From positions 1-14,097 of the forward strand of contig DASQWB010000171.1 in the NCBI GenBank assembly GCA_035640455.1: a stretch of 14,097 nt of DNA. The letters are read 5' to 3'. The translations under genes and the position numbers were made by a program. Under the pieces are notes generated by a model that was not told where the DNA came from, searched no databases, and saw only the letters and a program-made list of their open reading frames with translations. Below, piece by piece: positions 1 through 6,683 of this stretch. Positions within the stretch are counted from its first letter, which is position 1, and each line of letters opens with the position of its first letter. The stretch is from AC-50 sp035640455 (GTDB lineage: Bacteria; Actinomycetota; Thermoleophilia; Gaiellales; Gaiellaceae).

Positions 1-1
1 C

Positions 2-244
2 GACGTCGTCGAGGCTCTCAACGAACTCGACAACCAAGCAGCTCAGGCCGTCGGCGCCGGCGACGAGGAGAACCTGCGCCGCCTGCTCGGGCTGATGGCG
101 AGCACGGTTCGCGACCGCGGCGAGCGCCTCGACGACGCCGACCTCACCCCCTCCGAGGGCATCGTCCCACCAGAGGATCTGAGTCTCGAGGAAGCGAAGC
201 AGCTCTTCGACGGCGAAGGCCTGATCCCCGACCTACCCGGATAG
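2..244 (+). CDS. pspAA: PspA-associated protein PspAA, C-terminal part (5' end off the window)
   Basis: The reading frame is open from the window edge and stops at TAG 242-244, giving the last 80 residues of a small acidic protein. The sequence shows a helical segment with ALNELDNQAAQAV and AGDEENLRRLL, then a RDRGERLDDADLTPSEG stretch, then SLEEAKQLFDGEGLIP near the end. This is the layout I recall for PspAA, a protein of roughly 90 residues usually encoded beside the membrane-stress protein PspA: an ALDELN..D helix, an acidic DD.L.PS linker and a C-terminal EGLIPG. Only about 10-15 residues should be missing at the N-terminus. The presence of pspAB and two htpX-like genes in the same window supports the call. 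pspA itself would be expected immediately to the left. The assignment is from remembered family features, not a search. Confidence 0.72.
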   Translation, partial: DVVEALNELDNQAAQAVGAGDEENLRRLLGLMASTVRDRGERLDDADLTPSEGIVPPEDLSLEEAKQLFDGEGLIPDLPG

Positions 245-246
245 TC

Positions 247-1494
247 CTGAAGCTTCCCCGGGCGCTCGACGTCCTCCGCGAGCGGCCGTTCCGGCTCCTC
301 TACCTCGCGCGCGCGAGCTCGCTCTTCGGCGACGGGCTGCTCGGCGTGGCGCTCGCCTTCGCCGTCCTCGGGGTCGACAACTCGCCGTCCGCGCTCGGCT
401 ACGTCTTCTTCGCGCGGGCGCTGCCGACCGTGGTCTTCATCCTCGTCGGGGGCGTCTGGGCGGATCGCCTGCCGCGGCACCTGGTGATGGTGGCGTCCGA
501 TCTCGTCCGGTTCGGCACCCAGGGGATCGCGGCCGGGCTCCTGATCTCGCATCACGCGCAGCTCTGGCACCTGATCGTGCTGATGGCGATCTACGGCACG
601 GGCGCGGCCTTCTTCCTGCCCGCCCAGACGGGGCTCGTGCCGCACACGGTTCCGGCGGAGCGGCTCCAGGAGGCGAACGCGCTCCTCAGCCTCACCTCGA
701 GCGCGTTCTCGGTGCTCGGGCCGTCCGTGAGCGGCGTCCTCGTCGCGACGGTGGGCCCGGGCTGGGCGCTCGGCGTGGATTCGAGCACCTTCCTCGCGAG
801 CGCCGCCTGTCTCGCCGGGCTCGAGCTCGCGACGACGATTCCACCCGCGCCACGGCAGCGGTTCCTCGCCGAACTCGGCGAAGGCTGGCGGGAGGTGCGG
901 AGCCGGACGTGGGTCTGGGTGGACGGCCTCTTCTCGGCGCTCGGAAACGCGATCATCCTCGCGCCCTTCTTCGTGCTCGGCCCGGTCGTCGCGAAGCGCT
1001 CGCTGCACGGGCCCGCGTCGTGGGCGGCGATCGTCGCCGCGTTCGGGATCGGCTCGGTCCTCGGGAGCATCGTGGCCCTTCGGCTCAAGCCCCGGCGGCC
1101 GCTCCTGGTGGGCTGGACGGCCCTCACGGCCTTTGCGCTCCCCTCAGCGCTGCTCGCGGTGCCGTCGCCGACGGCGGCGATCGCGGCGGCGGCTTTCCTC
1201 GCCGGGCTCTCGCTCGACCTCGCGAACACGTTCTTCGAGACGACCCTCCAGCAGTACGTCCCGGCGACCGCCCTCTCTCGTGCCACGTCGTTCGTCTGGA
1301 TGCTCGCGCTCGCGCTCCAGCCGATCGGCTTCGCGCTCGCGGGGCCCGTCGCCGGCGCGTTCGGCCTCCGCGCGACGCTCGTCGCCGGCGCGGTCTTCGC
1401 CGTGGTTCAGTGCACGATCGCGATCTCGATTCCGAGCATCAGGCGCCTCGAGCGGCTGGACGGCGGGCCGCGCGTAGCCAGCTCCGCCGGATGA
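247..1494 (+). CDS. MFS drug/siderophore-type exporter (MFS_3-like), probable CTG start
   Basis: This encodes an integral membrane protein of about 415 residues with some twelve hydrophobic segments. The loop after the second segment reads GGVWADRLPRH, matching the MFS motif A pattern G-x-x-x-D-R, and the N-terminus (ALDVLRERPFRLLYLAR) is typical of EntS-like exporters. The substrate cannot be told. The start is a problem. The first ATG/GTG/TTG in frame is GTG 346, which would cut off the cytoplasmic leader and most of the first membrane helix. The frame is open upstream and CTG 247-249 gives the expected beginning (M)KLPRALDVLRERPF, 2 bases after the pspAA stop, so I use CTG. It probably shares a transcript with pspAA. 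Its 3' end overlaps the convergent minus-strand gene by 56 bases. Confidence 0.85.
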   Translation: MKLPRALDVLRERPFRLLYLARASSLFGDGLLGVALAFAVLGVDNSPSALGYVFFARALPTVVFILVGGVWADRLPRHLVMVASDLVRFGTQGIAAGLLISHHAQLWHLIVLMAIYGTGAAFFLPAQTGLVPHTVPAERLQEANALLSLTSSAFSVLGPSVSGVLVATVGPGWALGVDSSTFLASAACLAGLELATTIPPAPRQRFLAELGEGWREVRSRTWVWVDGLFSALGNAIILAPFFVLGPVVAKRSLHGPASWAAIVAAFGIGSVLGSIVALRLKPRRPLLVGWTALTAFALPSALLAVPSPTAAIAAAAFLAGLSLDLANTFFETTLQQYVPATALSRATSFVWMLALALQPIGFALAGPVAGAFGLRATLVAGAVFAVVQCTIAISIPSIRRLERLDGGPRVASSAG

Positions 1495-1922
1495 GGCCGC
1501 TCCACGGCCGGACGAGCGCCCAGTAGAGCGCGAAGCGACGTCGCGAGGCCAGGTCGGCCGTCGACGCCGCGGAAGAAGAGCGCGGCCTTCGCGTAGCCGG
1601 GCTCGTCGAACGCGGCCCACGCCTCCGGCGAGGCGGGCCGGACGCGGCTGCCGCCGCCCGGCCGCCACGGCTGCCCGACGTAGCCGAGCACGAGCTCGTC
1701 CTCTTCGTCGACCAGCCGGTCGAAGCCGAGCCCGAGGAGCTCGTCCACGAGCGGCCGGTCTCTCGCCGCCTGGATTCCGCGCAGCGCGAAGAGCGGCCCG
1801 ACGCCGGGCATCTCGCGCAGCGTCGCGGCCTTCACCGCGGCCAGCGCGGCGGCGGGCGTCGCGCTCATGCGCGTCGAATGACGCTCGCAGAAGTCGTACG
1901 ACGGGATCAGCTCGTCGAGCAC
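1439..1922 (-). pseudogene. Small uncharacterised actinobacterial protein, frameshifted (possible internal deletion)
   Basis: From GTG 1922 the frame gives a credible protein start (MLDELIPSYDFCERHSTR) and runs to about residue 120 (FDEPGYAKAALFFRGV). In the next frame the expected C-terminus follows at once: TADLASRRRFALYWALV, then RPWSGLIRRSWLRAA, ending at TGA 1441-1439. The two halves belong to a small family I recall from actinobacteria, often hypothetical or compared with SRPBCC/DUF2867-type proteins. In that family a stretch of some 15-18 residues (a TRLSTETRV-like strand) normally sits between these parts. It is absent here, so a deletion that also shifted the frame by the equivalent of +1 near 1561-1575 is likely. 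Read without a shift, the frame runs on to 1407 with unrelated residues. The gene overlaps the preceding deacylase gene by 16 bases, with GGGAG ahead of the GTG. Its function is unknown. Confidence 0.68.
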
Positions 1923-3535
1923 CCGGCTCCCGGGCCGCGGACGACGCGACCCGGAAGCGCCCCGGTGTGCTCGCCGTCCCGAACCACGAGCGTCCCGTTC
2001 ACGGCCACGTGTAGGACCCCGGACGCGTACCGGTGCGGGTCGTCGTAGGTCGCGTGATCCTCGATCCGCGCAGGATCGAAGACCACGAGGTCGGCGAAGC
2101 AGCCGGGCTCGAGGCGCCCACGATCGGCCAGCCGGAGGTTTGCGGCCGGCAGCGCGGTGAGACGGCGGATCGCCTCCTCGAGCCGGAGCACGCGCTCGTC
2201 GCGGACGTACCGTCCGAGCAGCCTGGCGAACGCTCCGTACGCGCGGGGGTGCGTGCTGAACTGGAGGAAGATCCCCTCGGCGGCCGGAGCCCAGGAGTCG
2301 GAGCAGAAGCTCACCCAGGGGAGAGCGAGCCCGCGCCGCACGTTCTCCTCCGACATCGTGAAGTAGGCGGTGCTCACGCCGCTCTCGTCCTCGACGACCA
2401 GATCCATCGCGGCTTGCGCCGGACTCGTCCCGCGCTCCTCCGCCACCTGCGCGAGCGTCTTCCCGGTCAGCGGGCGAAGGCGATCGCTCTTGAACGCGAG
2501 CAGCCGCATGTTCTCGGGCCCGGCGAGGAGGAACATGTTCTCCCACTCGTCAGTCTCCGTCGTCATCTCCCGCTCGACCCGGGCGCGCACCTCCGGCTGC
2601 GACAGCCGCTCCCGCCAGACGTCGAAGCCGCCCTCCTGTACCCACGGCGGCATGGCCCCGTTCAAACCGGTCGCGCCCGCCGTGTACGGGTACATGTCGG
2701 CGGTGACGGCGAGTCCGCCCGCGCGCGCCCGCTCGACGCGCTCGACGACCGCGTCGAGCTTGTCCCAGTTCGACCTGCCGGACGCCTTGAGGTGGTAGAT
2801 CTCCGAGCGGACGCCGGCCTCGCGCGCGATTGTGAGGAGCTCGTCCACGGCCTCGAGCCACGCGTTGCCCTCGCTCCGGAGATGCGAGATGTACATCCCG
2901 CCGTGCTCGGCGGCGACGCGCGCGAGGGCGACGAGCTCGTCCGTCGCCGCATAGAAGCCGGGCGCGTAGACGAGCGCCGAGGAGACGCCGACCGCGCCCT
3001 CCTCCATCGCGTCGGCGACGAGGCCTTGCATCCGCCGAAGCTCGGCCGGAGACGGCGGCCGGTCGACCGCGCCTAGCTCGTGCTCCCGGACCGTCGCTGC
3101 ACCGACGAACGAAGCGACGTTCGGCGTCACCCCGCGCCGCACGAGGTGGTCGAGGTACTCGCCGAGCGTCGTCCACTCCACATCGAGGTCGATCAGCGAC
3201 TGGGCGGCGAGCCCCTCCTTCATCGCTTCGTTCAGCGGCCCCATCGACGAGCCCTCGCCCATCACTTCGAGCGTGACGCCCTGCCGCACGTCGCTCTGCG
3301 CGCGCCCGTCGGCGATCAGCGACTCGGTCGCCCAGCTCAGCATGTTCACGAAGCCGGGCGCGACGGCGAGGCCGCCGGCGTCCAGCTCGACTCGGCTTCG
3401 GCCGGCCACTCCCCCGATTCCGGCGATCCGGTCGCCGCTGACCGCGACGTCACCCTCGATTGGCGGCCCACCCCGGCCGTCGTAGATCGTGCCGCCCCGG
3501 ATGACGAGGTCGGACTCGTCGCCGCGGAGGGTCAC
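1907..3535 (-). CDS. N-acyl-D-amino-acid deacylase-like amidohydrolase (variant without the HxH motif)
   Basis: The product is 542 residues, the usual size for D-aminoacylases of the amidohydrolase superfamily, which hydrolyse N-acyl-D-amino acids. The N-terminal beta-sandwich part reads DLVIRGGTIYDGRG, and the C-terminal part returns with GRLEPGCFADLVVFDP and VAVNGTLVVRDGEHTG, both standard for the family. Probable metal ligands are H218 (YISHLRSEG), H248 (YHLKASGR) and D413 (SFCSDSWAP). Where HxH is expected after APGF, the sequence is instead VNMLSWATESL (residues 63-73), and the usual Cys-containing loop reads VMGEGSSMGP. This resembles a recognised subgroup annotated as D-aminoacylase, but its real substrate is open. 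The start is GTG 3535, overlapping the pspAB stop as GTGA. An open frame continues upstream but only as a shadow of pspAB. No signal peptide is visible. Confidence 0.85.
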   Translation of the reverse strand: MTLRGDESDLVIRGGTIYDGRGGPPIEGDVAVSGDRIAGIGGVAGRSRVELDAGGLAVAPGFVNMLSWATESLIADGRAQSDVRQGVTLEVMGEGSSMGPLNEAMKEGLAAQSLIDLDVEWTTLGEYLDHLVRRGVTPNVASFVGAATVREHELGAVDRPPSPAELRRMQGLVADAMEEGAVGVSSALVYAPGFYAATDELVALARVAAEHGGMYISHLRSEGNAWLEAVDELLTIAREAGVRSEIYHLKASGRSNWDKLDAVVERVERARAGGLAVTADMYPYTAGATGLNGAMPPWVQEGGFDVWRERLSQPEVRARVEREMTTETDEWENMFLLAGPENMRLLAFKSDRLRPLTGKTLAQVAEERGTSPAQAAMDLVVEDESGVSTAYFTMSEENVRRGLALPWVSFCSDSWAPAAEGIFLQFSTHPRAYGAFARLLGRYVRDERVLRLEEAIRRLTALPAANLRLADRGRLEPGCFADLVVFDPARIEDHATYDDPHRYASGVLHVAVNGTLVVRDGEHTGALPGRVVRGPGAGCSTS

Positions 3536-4101
3536 ACCGGAGCGTCGAAGAGCGCGAGCCAGCGCGAGAGGTCGGGCTCGATCGGCAGCTCGTGCTCGAG
3601 CTTCGCCTTCAGCTCGAGCTCCTCGGCGTTGTCGCGCTCCTGTTCCTTGCCGGTCGGTACGAAGGGCCAGAACGCGCCGCGCTTGTACCCGTAGATCCAG
3701 TAGACGGGATGTGCGCCACCGTCGAAGCGGAACGCGGCCGCGAGGAGCTGCGGCCCGAAGCCGCGCGCCTGGAGCTCGCTGCCGACGACATGGACGCTCG
3801 TGACGACGTCCTCGATCTGCGGGTCGCGGACGATCAGCCACTCGAAGCCGTACCGGTCGGACTGCTTCTCGATCTCGGCGCCCGAGTCCTTGGCCGCCGC
3901 GTGCAGGAGCTCGCGCATGTCTGCGTCGGCCTGCGTGAACTCGCCGGCCGAGAGCGGCTTGTAGACGATCGCGCCCGCGCCGCCGAACTTCAGGCCCGCG
4001 TCCATCTCGAGTGTGATCGCCGCCGTCGTCAGCGCGAAGAGGCGCTCCTCGGCCGGAGGCTTGAGCTGCTTCCGGCCGAACAGGACGTCGCGAAGTCCCA
4101 C
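3532..4101 (-). CDS. pspAB: PspA-associated protein PspAB
   Basis: This is a 189-residue soluble protein. It begins MGLRDVLFGRKQLKPP, continues with LFALTTAAITLEMDAGLKF, and contains FEWLIVRDPQIEDVVTSVHVV (residues 86-106), GFGPQLLAAAFRF, YGYKRGAFWPFVPTGKEQERDN, and a C-terminus LPIEPDLSRWLALFDAPV. These blocks match what I recall of PspAB, a protein encoded next to htpX and PspA/PspAA genes and thought to act in envelope stress. Its biochemical role is not known. GTG 4101 shares one base with the TAG of the upstream htpX-like gene, with GGGAAGG about 11 bases ahead. The downstream deacylase overlaps it by 4 bases, so the genes are probably translationally coupled. The pspAA fragment at the left edge supports the identification. 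Confidence 0.82.
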   Translation of the reverse strand: MGLRDVLFGRKQLKPPAEERLFALTTAAITLEMDAGLKFGGAGAIVYKPLSAGEFTQADADMRELLHAAAKDSGAEIEKQSDRYGFEWLIVRDPQIEDVVTSVHVVGSELQARGFGPQLLAAAFRFDGGAHPVYWIYGYKRGAFWPFVPTGKEQERDNAEELELKAKLEHELPIEPDLSRWLALFDAPV

Positions 4102-4982
4102 TACGGCGTCGGCCTTCCCATCTCTCGCGCGATCGTAGCCAGCCGGGCGAGGCGCTTCGCGAGCGGCGGGTGGTCGGCGAAGAGCTCGACCCTGCGCGGA
4201 TTGACGGGAACGATGAAGAGCGGCTCGAGGCTCGCGACTGCGCGCAGGTCCTCGCTCGGGATCAGGCCGACCTCGCCGCTGAGCTTCTGGAGCGCGCTCA
4301 TCAGCGCCGCGGGCCGGCCGGTCGCCAGCGCCGAGCCGGCGTCCGCGGTGTACTCGCGGTAGCGCGAGACGGCGAGCGTCAGGAGCGAGCCCCAGCCGTA
4401 GAGCACCGCTCCGACCGGCCAGAGGAAGAGCCAGAGGTAGAGCCTCGTAGCGACGTCGTAGAGCTCGAAGCCGACGGCGCGCGGGACGCCCGCGAGCGTC
4501 ATCACCGCCGCGTCCGAATTCGCGAGGTGCGCGAGCTCGTGCGCCAGCACCGCCTCGAGCTCCTCCGGCTCGAGCCGCCGGCACAGGCCCTTCGACACGA
4601 CGACGACTGCCCGCGATTTCCGCACCCCGACCGTGAGGCTGTTCGGAATCGGCGAGCGCGACACCGCGATCCGCGGCGGCCGCAGGTCGAACATGCCGGC
4701 GATCCGCGCGACGAGGGCGTGCAGGTCGGGCTCGTCCCGCGCATCGACGACGCGCGCGTCCACGGTGCCGAGGAGGCGCCTCTCTGCCCGTCCGTACTGC
4801 ACCGCGGCCGCGACGACGAGCGCGAGCGCCAGCGCAGACCAGTACGGCCACCAGCTCGGCCGCACCGCGAAGAGCCAGACGAACCCCGCCGCGATCGCGG
4901 CGCAGGTCGCCGCCAGCAGGGCGAGGACGAGGAGCATCCGGACGACGAGCCCGGCGTCCCTCCGCCTCGCCCGCCCGCGCAC
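4101..4982 (-). CDS. htpX: HtpX-like M48 membrane zinc metalloprotease (second copy)
   Basis: The 293-residue product is a membrane-bound M48 protease of the HtpX type, which degrades misfolded membrane proteins. Two hydrophobic helices lie at about residues 13-37 and 46-62. The zinc motif HELAH is at 148-152, and the third ligand Glu210 sits in SRYREYTADAGSA. A further hydrophobic region covers about 183-205, and the C-terminal signature FADHPPLAKRLARL is at 268-281. All catalytic residues are intact. The start is GTG 4982. The sequence TAAGGAGACGGCAGTG places an AAGGAG ribosome site right at the stop codon of the preceding htpX copy, leaving 10 intergenic bases. It is clearly paralogous to that copy but has diverged, lacking its Gly/Asn-rich loop and having a Trp-rich second helix region. 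Confidence 0.92.
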   Translation of the reverse strand: MRGRARRRDAGLVVRMLLVLALLAATCAAIAAGFVWLFAVRPSWWPYWSALALALVVAAAVQYGRAERRLLGTVDARVVDARDEPDLHALVARIAGMFDLRPPRIAVSRSPIPNSLTVGVRKSRAVVVVSKGLCRRLEPEELEAVLAHELAHLANSDAAVMTLAGVPRAVGFELYDVATRLYLWLFLWPVGAVLYGWGSLLTLAVSRYREYTADAGSALATGRPAALMSALQKLSGEVGLIPSEDLRAVASLEPLFIVPVNPRRVELFADHPPLAKRLARLATIAREMGRPTP

Positions 4983-4992
4983 TGCCGTCTCC

Positions 4993-5916
4993 TTACGCTA
5001 CGGGCTGCCCCATCTGGCGCGAGATCTCCGCCAGCGCTGCCAGGCGCTTCTCGAGCGGCGGATGATCCATGAAGAGCTCCGCCGTGCGCTCCTTGACCGA
5101 GGTCGGGATGATGAAGAACGCGTTCATCCCCGCCACCTCGCGCAAGTCGCGCTGCGGGATCCGCATCATGTCGCTCGAGATCTTCTGGAGCGCGCTCATC
5201 AGGTACTCGGGGGCACCGGTGATCAGCGCCGAGCCCCGATCGGCGGCGTACTCGCGATAGCGCGAGATCGTCCGGATGAGGACGAAGCTGATCGCGTAGA
5301 CGACGATCGAGACGAGCGTCACGATCAGCCACACCGGGACGGCGTTGTTGTTGTTCGAGTCCCGGCCACCGCCGAAGCCGCCGAAGAACCCGGCGTACAT
5401 GCCGATTCGCGTCAGGAGCGCCGCGAGCATCGCGAAGAAGCTCGCCACGGTCATGATCAGGACGTCGCGGTTCGCGATGTGCGAGAGCTCGTGGGCGAGC
5501 ACGCCCTCGATCTCCTTCGGGTCGAGCCGCCGCCAGAGGCCGGTCGTGACCGCGACGACCGCGTGCTTCGGGTTGCGGCCCGTCGCGAACGCGTTCGGCA
5601 CGTCGGTGTCGACGACCGCCACGCGCGGCTTCGGCAGGTCGGACATGGCGCACAGCCGCTCGACCATGTCGTGCAACTCGGGCGCCTCGTTGCGCTCGAC
5701 GATCTTCGCGCCAGAGGCCGCGAGGGCGAGCTTGTCGGAGGTGAAGTACTGGAAGAACGCCATGCCGATGACGATCACGAGCATCAGGCCGATGCCGGCG
5801 TTCAGGACGTAGAAGAGGACGAGCGCGAACGCGACGTAGAGGAGGCCGAGGAGGCCGCTCGTGAAGAGCATCCGCAGCGTCAACCCGGCGTCGCGACCGT
5901 AAGCCTTGCGTTTCAT
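4993..5916 (-). CDS. htpX: HtpX-like M48 membrane zinc metalloprotease (first gene of the operon)
   Basis: The 307-residue product has the HtpX architecture. Membrane helices lie at about 16-39 and 41-58, HELSH zinc ligands at 142-146, and Glu222 in ISRYREYAADRGSA. A second pair of hydrophobic segments covers about 152-177 and 194-215, and MDHPPLEKRLAAL is at 283-295. Between the second helix pair is a flexible loop GFFGGFGGGRDSNNNN, with the Asn run encoded by repeated AAC. The length fits the family (about 285-310). ATG 5916 is preceded by AAGGAGA 11-12 bases upstream. It leads the five-gene operon and has a promoter-like sequence just upstream. In related bacteria HtpX handles damaged inner-membrane proteins, which suits the PSP-associated neighbours. 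Confidence 0.94.
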   Translation of the reverse strand: MKRKAYGRDAGLTLRMLFTSGLLGLLYVAFALVLFYVLNAGIGLMLVIVIGMAFFQYFTSDKLALAASGAKIVERNEAPELHDMVERLCAMSDLPKPRVAVVDTDVPNAFATGRNPKHAVVAVTTGLWRRLDPKEIEGVLAHELSHIANRDVLIMTVASFFAMLAALLTRIGMYAGFFGGFGGGRDSNNNNAVPVWLIVTLVSIVVYAISFVLIRTISRYREYAADRGSALITGAPEYLMSALQKISSDMMRIPQRDLREVAGMNAFFIIPTSVKERTAELFMDHPPLEKRLAALAEISRQMGQPVA

Positions 5917-5949
5917 GGTTCGATCAGTCTCCTTGAAGGGGTCGCCTCG

Positions 5950-5976
5950 ATTGTAGTTTTGCCGCTCCTGTGTCAG
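5950..5976 (-). promoter_or_regulatory. Putative sigma-70-type promoter of the htpX operon
   Basis: On the minus strand CTGACA (5976-5971) is followed after 15 bases by TACAAT (5955-5950), each one base from the consensus hexamers, in an unusually A/T-rich patch. The 15-base spacing is a little short. Transcription would begin near 5943, giving a leader of about 27 bases that carries the AAGGAGA ribosome site of the first htpX gene. Confidence 0.5.
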
Positions 5977-6048
5977 ACGGTTGGTAGTGCCTCAGGTTGA
6001 AGATCCGGCCGCTACCGGCTGGACCTTCCCGCCCAGATGAGCCTCACC

Positions 6049-6054
6049 TATAGC
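6049..6054 (+). promoter_or_regulatory. Possible -10 element for a leaderless GNAT transcript
   Basis: TATAGC ends 8 bases before the GTG start codon at 6063, and no Shine-Dalgarno sequence lies between them. Initiation 7-9 bases downstream would put the transcript start at the start codon itself. No convincing -35 is visible. Confidence 0.3.
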
Positions 6055-6062
6055 CTCGCGGC

Positions 6063-6596
6063 GTGGCGATTCTGATCCGGTTGGGCGACGCGGCCGATGT
6101 CGATGCCGCGGTCTCCGTCTACGAGCGGTCGAACCTGGCCCGGCGCCAGGGTGTCTGGCGCGACCGGACGGCCCGGATCGAGCGCGTCAGGACGCAGCTA
6201 CGCGACCCCGGCTCGTGGTTCGTCCTGGCGAACGACGGGTCGGTGGTCGTCGGGATGGCGTCCGCCGAGGCTCTCCGAAGCGACGACGGAGCAGGACCGG
6301 TCATACCCGGCGGCTGCTTCCTCAACTTGCTCTTCGTCGTTCCCGAGCGGTGGGGCCAGGGAATCGGCGGAGCGATCCTGGATGCGGTCCTCGCCGAGGC
6401 GAGGCGACGGCAGTACTCGCGGATTCACCTCTGGACGCACGACGACAATGAGCGTTCGCACCGGCTCTACAGCCGCCGTGGCTTCTCGCCGACCGGCCGG
6501 ACCGCGGAGGGTGAGGGCGAGTGGGCGCGCGAGCTTCGACGATCTTCCAGGGCTCCGGACTCCCTCGACGCGGCGAGGCTAACAGCCACAAGGTAG
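6063..6596 (+). CDS. GNAT-family N-acetyltransferase
   Basis: The 177-residue protein has the acetyl-CoA-binding GNAT fold. The N-terminal strand and helix read IRLGDAADVDAAVSVYERSN. The motif A core FVVPERWGQGIGGAIL (91-106) holds the pyrophosphate-binding R/Q-x-x-G-x-G loop. The C-terminal motif B reads LWTHDDNERSHRLYSRRGF (123-141), typical of the family. It transfers an acetyl group from acetyl-CoA to an amine, but the acceptor cannot be read from sequence. The GTG 6063 start is chosen because the first beta strand begins directly after it. No ribosome site is visible. It is divergent from the htpX operon across 146 bases and followed by an 87-base gap before the cytochrome gene. The last 17 residues after WARELRR look like an unstructured tail. 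Confidence 0.88.
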   Translation: MAILIRLGDAADVDAAVSVYERSNLARRQGVWRDRTARIERVRTQLRDPGSWFVLANDGSVVVGMASAEALRSDDGAGPVIPGGCFLNLLFVVPERWGQGIGGAILDAVLAEARRRQYSRIHLWTHDDNERSHRLYSRRGFSPTGRTAEGEGEWARELRRSSRAPDSLDAARLTATR

Positions 6597-6627
6597 GAGT
6601 CCCGCCATCTCACACTGAGCCACTACC

Positions 6628-6667
6628 CAGAGGCTTCCTTTGACGGCTTCGCAACAGAGGCCTTTGA
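6628..6667. repeat. Imperfect direct repeat upstream of the cytochrome c gene
   Basis: CAGAGGC followed by TTTGA occurs twice: 6628-6643 with TTCC between the two blocks, and 6655-6667 with a single C between them. The copies are 27 bases apart and overlap the putative promoter of the cytochrome gene, so they could be an operator. Chance similarity in so short a stretch is not excluded. Confidence 0.35.
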
Positions 6668-6674
6668 GTAGACT
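6640..6674 (+). promoter_or_regulatory. Possible promoter of the cytochrome c-HAD-serS-tRNA unit
   Basis: TAGACT (6669-6674, TANNNT type) ends 9 bases before the ATG at 6684, with no ribosome site between, as in leaderless actinobacterial transcripts. TTGACG (6640-6645) matches a -35 hexamer but lies 23 bases upstream, too far for a normal pair, so only the -10 is proposed with any weight. Confidence 0.33.
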
Positions 6675-6683
6675 CGCCCGCTG

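Noticed and set aside
43..1008. Long open frame on the minus strand opposite the pspAA end and the exporter
   Set aside because: Its translation is Arg/Glu/Asp/Pro-rich with no domain features, as expected for the antisense of a high-GC gene. The plus-strand membrane protein explains the region.
5345..5356. GTT/AAC trinucleotide repeat as a phase-variable tract
   Set aside because: It is only four Asn codons, a multiple of three, so slippage would change the loop length of the htpX product but not the frame.
4633..6000. 455-codon open frame on the plus strand opposite the two htpX genes
   Set aside because: The residues are charge-rich and unstructured, and the opposite strand has intact protease motifs with ribosome sites.
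6563..6578. CCTCG...CGAGG hairpin at the end of the GNAT gene as a terminator
   Set aside because: It is only a 5-bp stem inside the coding sequence with no U tract, which is common by chance at this GC content.
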